Shown here piece by piece: positions 16,695-24,327 of a stretch of 64,000 nucleotides of DNA (position 1 is its first letter; each line of letters begins with the position of its first letter). The position numbers and the translations under genes are program-made. Source of the DNA: Myxococcales bacterium UBA1660. GTDB lineage: Bacteria; Myxococcota_A; Polyangia; Polyangiales; Houyiibacteriaceae. The stretch is from contig DCLA01000083.1 of assembly GCA_002320815.1 (NCBI GenBank), forward strand, positions 4,350-68,349, given 5' to 3'. The notes beneath the pieces are model-generated. The model was not told the DNA's origin. It searched no databases and worked only from the letters and a program-made list of their open reading frames with translations.

Positions 16695-17464
16695 AGGACG
16701 AAGCCCGCGCCCGGCCACGGCTCGCCGGCACGCACGTGGTCATCCTGGGCTGGGCCGGCAGCCGCCCCCGGCAGCTCGCCGCGGTGGGCCGCCACTACCG
16801 GCGCGACGGCGCGCAGGTGATCACCCACTGCGCGCGGACCACCCTGGCCATGGGTCTCCCCGACGGTTGGTCGAAGGAAGGCCGCGCGGTGGCCGACGCC
16901 ATCGCCGCCGCCGCGCCCGAGCGCCTGATCGTCCACGCCTTCAGCAACGCTGGCTTCTGGACCTACGCCGGCACCCTGGAGGCCCTCGCCCCGGCGCTCC
17001 GCGATCGCATCGCGGCGGTCGTGGTGGACTCGGCTCCCTGCTCACCGGAGCACGTCGAGGCCTTCCACTACGCCTACTACTCGACCAAGGCGATGGTCCC
17101 GGTCGTGCTCGGCGCCCTGGGCCGACCGCCGGCGGAGACCCACCCGATCCTGAGCCCGGCGGTCTGGGCCTTCATGCGCGGCTACTACCACCTCAGCGGT
17201 CGACAGATCGCCTGGACCGAACGGAGCACCGGCGCTGTGATCGCCACCGGCGACTGGGACCATCTGCTGCTCTACTCCGCGGCCGACCAGCTGATCCCGC
17301 CGCACTACGTGGAGTCCTTCGCGCACCGACTCCGCGACGCCGGCCGCGGCGTGGAGGCCGTCCGCTGGGAAGACAGCGCCCACGTGCGCCACATGCTCAC
17401 CCACCGCGCCGCCTACTTCGGCGCCATCGCCCGCTTCCTCCGCGCCCGCGGTTTCGACGCGTAG
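16691..17464 (+). CDS. DUF829/TMEM53-like alpha/beta-hydrolase
   Basis: A 257-residue soluble protein of the DUF829 (TMEM53-like) branch of alpha/beta hydrolases. The family's nucleophile region appears as VHAFSNAGFW (near 80-90), with THVVILGWAGS as the first strand and oxyanion loop; the usual acid and His are plausibly DQLIPP (Asp near 201) and DSAHVRH. The first strand and the spacing fit. Members bind or hydrolyse unknown esters. It overlaps the preceding gene by four bases (ATGA). Function is inferred from fold only. Confidence 0.72.
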   Translation: MKDEARARPRLAGTHVVILGWAGSRPRQLAAVGRHYRRDGAQVITHCARTTLAMGLPDGWSKEGRAVADAIAAAAPERLIVHAFSNAGFWTYAGTLEALAPALRDRIAAVVVDSAPCSPEHVEAFHYAYYSTKAMVPVVLGALGRPPAETHPILSPAVWAFMRGYYHLSGRQIAWTERSTGAVIATGDWDHLLLYSAADQLIPPHYVESFAHRLRDAGRGVEAVRWEDSAHVRHMLTHRAAYFGAIARFLRARGFDA

Positions 17465-17607
17465 CCGGGTCCTTCCGAGCGCAGCCCTACTCCGGGCGCC
17501 GCACCACGAGATCGAGCATCAGGGGGAGCCGCGCCGTTGGGAGCACGCGTGGCCTCGGTCCGCTCGTCCCCCATGGGCGGCGAGCGTACCCGAGGCTGGT
17601 CACACCG

Positions 17608-17847
17608 TCAGCGCACGCGAGCGCGCGACCGGCCCCGGCCGCGACCACGTCCCCGGTTTCGACCGCGGCCACGACCCCGGCCGTTGCCGCGGGCGCGGGT
17701 GCGGGTGCGGCGACCACGGCGACGCCGGCGCCCCCGCCCGGGGTGCGCGTGGGCCACGCAGCCGACGCCGAAGAGGCCCATCAGCATCATCATCAGCAGG
17801 CCGAAGAAGCCTCGGCGGGTCGTGTTCTCGAGGGGCGATTCGTTCAT
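17608..17847 (-). CDS. Small Arg/Gly-rich Tat-type lipoprotein
   Basis: A 79-residue protein: the start MNESPLENTTRRGFFG has a twin-arginine motif (TRRGFF), a hydrophobic Met/Leu-rich stretch and a lipobox FGVGC (Cys near 30). All but a few of the remaining residues are Arg and Gly in short runs (GRGRRRRR, GRGRGRGR), giving a very strong positive charge. The DNA under it is a low-complexity run of CGCGGG-like units. ATG 17847 is chosen for the signal. I do not recognise a family. The opposite strand is open too, but only this strand shows a signal peptide. It lies downstream of the amidase on the same strand. Confidence 0.5.
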   Translation of the reverse strand: MNESPLENTTRRGFFGLLMMMLMGLFGVGCVAHAHPGRGRRRRRGRRTRTRARGNGRGRGRGRNRGRGRGRGRSRARVR

Positions 17848-18024
17848 ATCGGGCCGGGACGGCGAAGAGAGCGGCATTATTTCATCCAGGGGGTGAGTTC
17901 ACGGCTCCACTGGAGCCACACCCGAGGATAGCGAAGGGGCCTCGCCTTGGGAACGCCCCGTGCCGGGCGCCCCCACCCTGGGGCTTTCGGTCCGGGGGAG
18001 AATCCCCATCGCCGTCGCCCGCGC

Positions 18025-19422
18025 TCAGCCGTGGACGGGGGGAAGACGGTCGCGCCAGGGCGCGGCCTCTTCCAGCTCGTAAGCGAGCTCCAGCAAGGTC
18101 CTCTCGCCACCCCGGGGCGCCGCGAAGTGCATCCCGATGGGCCACCCCTCGGGGTGCACCTGCAGGTGTACGCTCATCGCTGGGACCATCGCCGGGTTGT
18201 GCACCGCCGTGTACCCCGCGAGCCGCTCCATCCCCGCCATCAGCTCCGCCGGGTCCCGCTCCGGGTGCAACGTCCCGAGCTCCCAGAGATCGATGGGCAG
18301 GGTCGGACAGAGCACCGCGTTCCAGTCGGCCAAGTAGGTCGCCATCGCCTCGCCGATGCGCGCGACCGCGGCCAGCGCCTGCTCCAGCGCGGCCGGTCCC
18401 CGGCTGCGGAAGCGCTCCCGGACGAAGAGGGTGAAGGGCTCGAGCTCCTCTTCCCCAGGCTCCCGGCCCAGCATCGGCGCGACCATCGCGCTCATCTGCT
18501 CCACGCCGAAGCCCGCCAAGGTGAAGAAGGCGTCGCCCACTTCGTGTCCATCGATGGGCGGCGGCGGGACGACCGACACGTCGTGCCCCAGCTCCGCGCA
18601 GAGCGCGCGCGTGGCCGCCAGGGCGGCGCGGTTGGCTTCGGTCGGCGCCGCACCGGTGAGGGTCGTCTCGTAGACCCCGATCCGCAGCCGCCGGCTCGAC
18701 GGCCCCGCCACGAAGCCCACCGGCGGCCCCGCGGGTCCCTCGTCGCGCTCGGTCAGCGCCAGGAGTCGCGCGCTGTCCCGCACGCTCCAGCTCACGAAGT
18801 GCTCCACCAAGAGCCCGTCCATGTCGCTCGGGCCCGCCGCGCGCATCCGGCGCCCCCCGGGCTTGAAGCCGAAGACCCCGTTCATCGCCGCCGGCCCCCG
18901 GATCGACCCGCCCCCATCGCTCGCGTGGGCGAAGGGCACCATCCGCGCGGCCACCGCCGCCGCCGAACCGCCGGACGACCCGCCCGCCGAACGCGCGAGA
19001 TCCCAGGGGTTGTGGGTCGGCCCTTCGAGCAGCGACTCGGTGCTCCCCAGGAGCCCGAGTTCGGACGTCGTGGTCTTCCCCAGGACGACGAGCCCCGCGG
19101 CCTCCAGCGCGTCGACGTAGGGCGTCCGGTCCCGGGCGACGTTCGCCCCGAAGAGGCGGCACCCCATCGCGTGACGCTGGCCGGGCACGCCGAGCAGATC
19201 CTTGGCCAGGGTGGGCACTCCCCCGAAGGCGCCGCTCGGAGTCTGCCGAGCCCGGTCCCGGGCCTGCTCGAACGCCGTACTCGCCAACGCGTGCACCCGG
19301 GGCTCGACCGCCTCGATACGGTCGATGGCCGCGTCGACCAGCTCGAGGGCGCTCACCTCCCCCGCGCGCACCAGGGCCGCCTGCGCGGTCCCATCCAGTC
19401 TCCCGATCTCGTCATGATCCAT
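18025..19422 (-). CDS. Amidase-signature family hydrolase
   Basis: Cytoplasmic amidase of 465 residues with the Ser-cis-Ser-Lys triad visible: Lys in PTLAKDL (near 74), and Ser in GGSSGGSAAAVAA (near 150) and DGGGSIRG (near 173). Members cleave amides, including the glutamyl-tRNA amidotransferase GatA, but no gatB/gatC partner is near and a specialised hydrolase is more likely. The start overlaps the last 11 bases of the TetR gene upstream (19412), so the two form one operon and the repressor probably responds to an amide-containing ligand. Substrate unknown. Confidence 0.9.
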   Translation of the reverse strand: MDHDEIGRLDGTAQAALVRAGEVSALELVDAAIDRIEAVEPRVHALASTAFEQARDRARQTPSGAFGGVPTLAKDLLGVPGQRHAMGCRLFGANVARDRTPYVDALEAAGLVVLGKTTTSELGLLGSTESLLEGPTHNPWDLARSAGGSSGGSAAAVAARMVPFAHASDGGGSIRGPAAMNGVFGFKPGGRRMRAAGPSDMDGLLVEHFVSWSVRDSARLLALTERDEGPAGPPVGFVAGPSSRRLRIGVYETTLTGAAPTEANRAALAATRALCAELGHDVSVVPPPPIDGHEVGDAFFTLAGFGVEQMSAMVAPMLGREPGEEELEPFTLFVRERFRSRGPAALEQALAAVARIGEAMATYLADWNAVLCPTLPIDLWELGTLHPERDPAELMAGMERLAGYTAVHNPAMVPAMSVHLQVHPEGWPIGMHFAAPRGGERTLLELAYELEEAAPWRDRLPPVHG

Positions 19423-20038
19423 GGCTCACCCATTCCTGCAGCCCGCGGAGGCCGCCCAGCTGGTAACTCCAGAAGGCCGCGAAGGCCTCGCGAATCGCGT
19501 CCTCGGTCTCGTTCTCCCGGAGGATCGAGACCAGGGTCTGCGCGGTGTTCTCGAACACCCGCTCCAGGGTCCGCCGGATCACCGCCGGCAGCCGCCGGCT
19601 CCCCGCCCGCTCGCGCAGCGCGGCGGTCGAGGGCTTCATCAGCGCCTGGACGAAGCGGTCGCGGTAGCCCTCCCATCGCGTGCCCTCGGCCCCCGCGAGG
19701 AGCACCACCACCACCTCTCGGTGCGCCACCCAGAACGCCAGGAGCGCCTCGCCATCGCGCTGCGCCGCGGGGTCCAGACGGGTCAGGTCCTCGGTGCGGA
19801 CGAGGGACCCCACCCGCCGCCGCAGGAGCCCCAGGTGGTCCTCGGCGATCGCCTCGGTGACGACCACGTCGAAGAGGACGTCCTTGCTCTCGAAGTAGCG
19901 GTAGAGGTTCCCCGTCGAGACCCCGGCTTCCCGGGCGATGGCCGCCATGGTGGCCCCCCGGTACCCCGCCCGGGCGAAGACCCGCGCGCCCGCCGCTTCC
20001 ATCCGCTCCTTCACCTCGACCTTGAGCTGCTGCGCCAT
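19412..20038 (-). CDS. TetR-family repressor
   Basis: A 208-residue regulator with an N-terminal TetR helix-turn-helix (about 10-56): GATMAAIAREAGVSTGNLYRYFESKD is the recognisable core. The C-terminal half is the ligand-binding and dimerisation part. ATG 20038 is preceded by a likely promoter with an inverted repeat between -35 and -10 (20053-20067), a typical autorepression layout. The stop overlaps the amidase start, so it is expected to control that amidase. Divergent from the sulfurtransferase at 20123, which may share control. Confidence 0.88.
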   Translation of the reverse strand: MAQQLKVEVKERMEAAGARVFARAGYRGATMAAIAREAGVSTGNLYRYFESKDVLFDVVVTEAIAEDHLGLLRRRVGSLVRTEDLTRLDPAAQRDGEALLAFWVAHREVVVVLLAGAEGTRWEGYRDRFVQALMKPSTAALRERAGSRRLPAVIRRTLERVFENTAQTLVSILRENETEDAIREAFAAFWSYQLGGLRGLQEWVSHGS

Positions 20039-20048
20039 ACCGAGACTA

Positions 20049-20078
20049 ATAATGAACGAGTTGTTCACGATTGTCCAA
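20049..20078 (-). promoter_or_regulatory. Promoter of the TetR-amidase operon
   Basis: On the minus strand TTGGAC (20078-20073) is followed by 17-18 bases and TCATTA or CATTAT (about 20055-20049). The leader before ATG 20038 would be only about ten bases. The operator 20053-20067 lies between the two hexamers. Confidence 0.4.
20053..20067. promoter_or_regulatory. TetR operator candidate TGAAC-GAGTT-GTTCA
   Basis: Perfect 5-base inverted arms around 5 bases, positioned between the -35 and -10 of the TetR-amidase promoter and within the divergent region to the sulfurtransferase. The size and position are those of many TetR operators. Binding is inferred. Confidence 0.5.
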
Positions 20079-20122
20079 CGGAGAACGGCGACACTCGCGA
20101 CGAAGCGGCGTACGCTCCCGCC

Positions 20123-20926
20123 ATGCAGACCCTCGTCACCGCCGAAGAGGCCCTGGGAAACCGCGGACTCGTCCGCTTCATCGACGCGCGCCGCGACGCG
20201 GAGGCCTACGCGACGGCCCACGTGGCCGGCGCCGTCCATGCCGATCTGGAGACCGATCTGTCCGCGGTGGACGACCCCGCCGCGGGCGGACGGCATCCGC
20301 TGCCCACCCCGGCCGCGTGGGCAGCTACCCTCGGCGCCTGGGGCATCACGCCGGAGACTCAGGTCTACGTCTACGACGACACCGGCGGCGCCGTCGCCGC
20401 GGCCCGTACGTGGTGGATGCTCCACGCCGCCGGTCACCGGCGCGCCGCGGTCGTCGACGGCGGCTGGGCCGCGCTCTGCGACGCGGGCGCGCCGCTCTCC
20501 AACGACGCCCCCGAGCCCGCGGACACCGCGCCCGGCCCCTTCGCCGAGTGGCAGCTCCCCACCGTGGACTTCGCCGAGGTCGCCGATCGCCGCGAACGGG
20601 CGGACTCTCGATTGATCGACGTCCGCGCCGCCAAGCGCTGGCGCGGGGACACCGAGCCCCTCGACCCCGTCGCGGGCCACATCCCCGGCAGCGTGAACCT
20701 CCCGCTCACCGAGAACCTGGGCCCCGACGGTCACTTCCTCCCCGCCGCCGAGCTCCGCGCGACGTACCTCGAGGCCCTGGGCGGCGTACCGCCGGAGCGA
20801 GCGATCCTCCAGTGCGGCTCCGGCGTCACCGCCTGCCATGGGCTCCTGGCGATGGCCCACGCCGGCCTCCCCGGCGCGGCGCTCTACGTGGGCTCGTGGA
20901 GCGAGTGGTGCCGCCGAGTCCCCTGA
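20123..20926 (+). CDS. Sulfurtransferase (rhodanese/3-mercaptopyruvate type)
   Basis: A 267-residue protein with two rhodanese domains: an inactive N-terminal one (about 5-120) and a catalytic C-terminal one with active loop CGSGVTA (near 231-237). The CGSGVTA loop is typical of 3-mercaptopyruvate sulfurtransferases, thiosulfate rhodaneses having CRKGVTA-like loops, so mercaptopyruvate is the more likely donor. It is cytoplasmic. Divergent from the TetR gene, and 62 bases before oxyR on the same strand. Sulfur handling near a peroxide-response locus is suggestive but not proof of a link. Confidence 0.85.
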   Translation: MQTLVTAEEALGNRGLVRFIDARRDAEAYATAHVAGAVHADLETDLSAVDDPAAGGRHPLPTPAAWAATLGAWGITPETQVYVYDDTGGAVAAARTWWMLHAAGHRRAAVVDGGWAALCDAGAPLSNDAPEPADTAPGPFAEWQLPTVDFAEVADRRERADSRLIDVRAAKRWRGDTEPLDPVAGHIPGSVNLPLTENLGPDGHFLPAAELRATYLEALGGVPPERAILQCGSGVTACHGLLAMAHAGLPGAALYVGSWSEWCRRVP

Positions 20927-20988
20927 TGGCGATGGGGTGAGCACCCGCTGCCGCCCGGGCTCGGACCCGTGGTAGATCGCCAGCGGCC

Positions 20989-21957
20989 ATGCCCACGATC
21001 ACCCAGCTCGAGTACGTCCTCGCGGTTCACAAGACCGGTCACTTCGGGCGGGCCGCGCGGGATCTGGGGATCTCCCAGCCCACCCTGAGCAGCCAGATCC
21101 AGAAGGTCGAGCAGGAGCTGGGGCTGACCCTCTTCGATCGGCAGGCGAAGCCGATCGCCCTCACCAGCCAGGCCCGGCCGCTGATCGAGCCCATGCGCGC
21201 GGTGGTCGTCGCCCACGAGCGGCTCCTCGCCGCGGCCAGCGGGACCAGCGAGGACATCGCCGGGCCCTTCTCCCTCGGGGTGATCCCCACCCTCGCGCCC
21301 TACGTACTCCCCTGGTTCCTGGGCGAGTTCGCCGAGCGCCATCCGGAGGTGGAGCTCTCGGTCTTCGAGCGCCCCACCGACGAGATCCTCACCGAGATCG
21401 GCGCGAGCCGGATGGACGCCGCCATCCTGGCAACGCCCCTCGACGAGCCCTCGATCCACGAGGAGCTCCTCTTCTACGACCCCTTCTATCTCTACGCCCA
21501 CGCCGACGAGCCGTTGCTCGAGCAGGACGCGATCACCGTCGACGACATCGACTCGCGGAAGCTCTGGCTCCTGGAGGACGGCCACTGCTTCCGGGCCCAG
21601 GTGATCAACCTCTGCGGCCTCCATCAGCGGCAGCAGCTCGGCTCGGTGCGCTTCGCCGGCGGCAGCTTCGAGACCCTCCGCTACCTCATCGACGCCTCGG
21701 AGGGCTACACCCTGGTCCCCGAGACCTTCGCCCGGACCCTCTCGCGGAAGGTGCGCAAGCGGTCGATCCGGCCCTTCGACGAGCGCATCCCCACCCGCGA
21801 GGTGAGCATCGTCTCACACCGCCTGAGCTGGAAGTCGGAGATCCGTAACGCGATCGCCGAGGTGGTCATCGAACGCATGCCCCACTGTTTTCAGCGGGAG
21901 CTGGCCGAGGAAGAGGTCATGCCCATCCGGGTCGGGCCCCAGCCCGGCCGACCATAG
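20989..21957 (+). CDS. oxyR: OxyR peroxide-sensing LysR regulator
   Basis: A 322-residue LysR regulator. The helix-turn-helix is at 5-65 (LEYVLAVHKTGHFGRAARDL, then SQPTLSSQIQKVEQELG). The redox segment reads EDGHCFRAQVINLC, with two Cys nine residues apart, exactly as Cys199 and Cys208 of E. coli OxyR; disulfide formation by peroxide switches the protein. The downstream gene order oxyR-ahpC-ahpF strengthens the assignment. The stop codon lies inside a candidate OxyR site (21954-21990). Some OxyR homologues repress rather than activate; the mode is not deducible here. Confidence 0.93.
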   Translation: MPTITQLEYVLAVHKTGHFGRAARDLGISQPTLSSQIQKVEQELGLTLFDRQAKPIALTSQARPLIEPMRAVVVAHERLLAAASGTSEDIAGPFSLGVIPTLAPYVLPWFLGEFAERHPEVELSVFERPTDEILTEIGASRMDAAILATPLDEPSIHEELLFYDPFYLYAHADEPLLEQDAITVDDIDSRKLWLLEDGHCFRAQVINLCGLHQRQQLGSVRFAGGSFETLRYLIDASEGYTLVPETFARTLSRKVRKRSIRPFDERIPTREVSIVSHRLSWKSEIRNAIAEVVIERMPHCFQRELAEEEVMPIRVGPQPGRP

Positions 21958-21990
21958 GCACGCCCTATTACGGCATTGCCACCATCTATT
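21954..21990 (+). promoter_or_regulatory. OxyR-site-like repeat upstream of ahpC, partly in the oxyR stop codon
   Basis: ATAG (21954-21957, including the oxyR TAG) and CTAT (21965-21968) are exactly seven bases apart, as in the OxyR consensus of four tetranucleotides with seven-base gaps. The next ATAG position is TTGC and the last CTAT occurs at 21986-21989, one base off. So three of four elements are present. The site is 90-125 bases upstream of the ahpC ATG. A TTACGG (21968) to TACCTA (21992) pair may be its promoter. Confidence 0.5.
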
Positions 21991-22079
21991 TTACCTAACG
22001 CCATCCCGGCGCCAGAGTTCGACCTACACCACAGCCACGCGCGCCGACGACCGGCGCGGAAATTGGAGAACGCAGAACC

Positions 22080-22646
22080 ATGCAGACGCTCATCAACTCC
22101 CAGCTCCCCGAGTTCAAGGCCCAGGCCTACCACGGCGGCGACTTCAAGGAAGTCACCCACGCGGACCTCGAGGGCAAGTGGTCCATCTTCTTCTTCTACC
22201 CCGCCGACTTCACCTTCGTGTGCCCCACGGAGCTCGGTGACCTCGCCGACAAGTACGCCGAGCTGAAGGAGATGGGCGTGGAGGTCTACTCGGTCAGCAC
22301 CGACACCCACTTCACCCACAAGGCCTGGCACGACACCTCCGACACCATCAAGAAGATCGAGTACCCGATGCTCGCCGACCCGACCGGGCACCTCGCCCGC
22401 GCCTTCGGCGTCTACATCGAGGAAGAGGGCCTCGCCTACCGCGGCACCTTCCTGATCAGCCCCGAGGGCCAGATCAAGCTCGCCGAGGTCCAGGACAACG
22501 GCATCGGCCGCAACGCCGAGGAGCTGGTCCGCAAGGTCCAGGCCGCCCAGTACATCGCCAAGAACCCCGACCAGGTCTGCCCCGCCAAGTGGAAGCCCGG
22601 CGCCGAGACCCTGAAGCCCGGTCTCGACCTCGTCGGCAAGATCTGA
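22080..22646 (+). CDS. ahpC: Alkyl hydroperoxide reductase subunit C (2-Cys peroxiredoxin)
   Basis: A 188-residue peroxiredoxin that reduces H2O2, organic peroxides and peroxynitrite, recycled by AhpF. Peroxidatic Cys is in FTFVCPTE (near 48) and resolving Cys in VCPAKW (near 168), the typical AhpC layout of length about 187. A GGAGAA ribosome site lies 13 bases before the ATG. It follows oxyR by 122 bases, which hold the OxyR-site-like repeat, and is followed by a perfect hairpin and ahpF. The gene uses mainly preferred codons, consistent with high expression. Confidence 0.97.
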   Translation: MQTLINSQLPEFKAQAYHGGDFKEVTHADLEGKWSIFFFYPADFTFVCPTELGDLADKYAELKEMGVEVYSVSTDTHFTHKAWHDTSDTIKKIEYPMLADPTGHLARAFGVYIEEEGLAYRGTFLISPEGQIKLAEVQDNGIGRNAEELVRKVQAAQYIAKNPDQVCPAKWKPGAETLKPGLDLVGKI

Positions 22647-22656
22647 CCCGACGCGC

Positions 22657-22682
22657 GAGCGGGGCGCATCGGCGCCCCGCTC
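22657..22682 (+). terminator. 11-base-stem hairpin between ahpC and ahpF
   Basis: GAGCGGGGCGC (22657-22667) pairs perfectly with GCGCCCCGCTC (22672-22682) around a four-base ATCG loop, starting 10 bases after the ahpC stop. Only two T follow, so it is more likely a partial terminator or mRNA-stabilising structure that raises ahpC over ahpF than a full stop. Confidence 0.5.
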
Positions 22683-22748
22683 TTCGCGACCTCTCTCCCC
22701 ACTCTTCCCCTCCCTCCCCAACCCCGCCCGCTCCCGAAGAGGAAACCC

Positions 22749-24302
22749 ATGATCGATGCCCCGATGAAGGCTCAGCTCCAGGAGGTCTTCGGCCGCCTCG
22801 AGCACCCCATCCACCTCGTCTACCGGCCCGGTGACCACGCCAAGCAGCACGAGCTCGTCGAGCTCCTCGAGGCCGTCGCCGAGACCTCGCCGAACGTGAT
22901 CGCCCGCGAAGCGGGAGATCCCTCGCCGGTGCCCCACTTCCACGTGGAGACCGAGGCGGGACCGAACGGCATCGTCTTCACCGGCATCCCCGGCGGTCAC
23001 GAGTTCACCTCGCTGATCCTCGCGGTCCTCAACTCCGACGGGAAGGGCAAGCTCCCCGACGCGACCCTGGTCCAGCGCATCCAGCGCCTGAAGGGTCCGA
23101 TCCGCCTGCGCACCTTCGTCTCGCTCTCCTGCGAGAACTGCCCGGACGTCGTCCAGGCCCTCAACCTGATGGCCACCCTCCACCCCGCCTTCGAGGCGGA
23201 GATGGTCGACGGCGAGTTCGCGCCCGACGACATCGAGCGGCTGCGCATCCAGGGCGTCCCCAGCGTCGTCGACGGCGACGAGCTGGTCCACTCCGGCAAG
23301 ACCAGCCTCGGTGAGCTCCTCGGGAAGCTCGAGGCCCGCTTCGGCTCCGACGAAGCGAACGTCGAGCCCATCGACCTCGGCCAGTTCGACATCGCCGTCA
23401 TCGGCGGTGGCCCGGCCGGCGCGTCGAGCGCCATCTACGCGGCCCGCAAAGGACTGCGCACCGTCCTGATCACCGACCGCCTCGGCGGTCAGCTCCAGGA
23501 GACCAAGGGCATCGAGAACATGATCTCGGTGACCTACACCGAAGGCCCCCAGCTCAGCGCCGACCTGCTGAAGCACATCGAGGCCTACGAGATCCGGCTC
23601 CTCGAGCACCGGCGGGTCACCGCCGTGAAGCCCGACGAGGGCGACGGCCCCCTCGGCGTCACCCTGGACAGCGGCGAGACCCTGAGCACCGAGCGGCTGA
23701 TCATCGCCACCGGCGCCAAGTGGCGCGAGCTCGGCATCGACGGCGAGAAGGAGTACCTCGGCCGCGGCGTGGCCTTCTGCCCGCACTGCGATGGGCCCTA
23801 CTACAAGGGCAAGGACATCGCGGTCATCGGCGGCGGCAACAGCGGCGTCGAGGCGGCCATCGACCTCAGCGGCATCGTGAAGTCGGTCACCGTGGTGGAG
23901 TTCATGCCCACCCTCAAGGCCGACGAGGTCCTGCAGAAGAAGCTGCGTTCGCTCCCCAACGCGAACGTGGTGACCAACGCCAAGACCACCCGCGTCCTCG
24001 GCGACGGCGGCAAGGTGACCGCGCTGGAGTACGAGAACCGGGAGACCGGCGACGTGACCCAGCTCGACCTCGACGGTGTCTTCGTCCAGATCGGGCTGGT
24101 GCCCAACAGCGGCTTCCTGGACGGCCTGGTGGAGACCAACCGCTTCGGCGAGATCCTCGTCGACGCCAAGGGCCGCACCAACGTCCCGCGCATCTACGCC
24201 GCCGGCGACGTCACCACCACGCCCTACAAGCAGATCGTGGTCGCCCTCGGCGAGGGCGCGAAGGCCGGCCTGGCCGCCTTCGAAGACCAGATGGTCGCCT
24301 GA
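22749..24302 (+). CDS. ahpF: Alkyl hydroperoxide reductase subunit F
   Basis: Flavoprotein disulfide reductase of 517 residues that passes electrons from NADH to AhpC. The N-terminal domain is a double thioredoxin fold with CENC (near 127); the C-terminal thioredoxin-reductase domain has AVIGGGPAG (FAD binding, near 217), the redox pair CPHC in FCPHCDGP (near 343) and AVIGGGNSG (NAD binding, near 357). GDVTTTPYKQ near the end is the FAD motif. Length is the same as in E. coli AhpF. It follows ahpC by 102 bases and ends near the converging kinase gene. Confidence 0.96.
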   Translation: MIDAPMKAQLQEVFGRLEHPIHLVYRPGDHAKQHELVELLEAVAETSPNVIAREAGDPSPVPHFHVETEAGPNGIVFTGIPGGHEFTSLILAVLNSDGKGKLPDATLVQRIQRLKGPIRLRTFVSLSCENCPDVVQALNLMATLHPAFEAEMVDGEFAPDDIERLRIQGVPSVVDGDELVHSGKTSLGELLGKLEARFGSDEANVEPIDLGQFDIAVIGGGPAGASSAIYAARKGLRTVLITDRLGGQLQETKGIENMISVTYTEGPQLSADLLKHIEAYEIRLLEHRRVTAVKPDEGDGPLGVTLDSGETLSTERLIIATGAKWRELGIDGEKEYLGRGVAFCPHCDGPYYKGKDIAVIGGGNSGVEAAIDLSGIVKSVTVVEFMPTLKADEVLQKKLRSLPNANVVTNAKTTRVLGDGGKVTALEYENRETGDVTQLDLDGVFVQIGLVPNSGFLDGLVETNRFGEILVDAKGRTNVPRIYAAGDVTTTPYKQIVVALGEGAKAGLAAFEDQMVA

Positions 24303-24327
24303 ATCGCCTGAACGCGACCCACCACGC

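Noticed and set aside
17537..17896. A plus-strand open frame opposite the Arg/Gly-rich lipoprotein
   Set aside because: It also is Arg/Pro-rich but has no signal peptide, while the minus-strand frame has a twin-Arg signal with lipobox.
18025..19422. The amidase as GatA of the tRNA amidotransferase
   Set aside because: No gatB or gatC neighbour, and it is preceded by a TetR gene in an overlapping operon, which suits a specialised catabolic amidase better.
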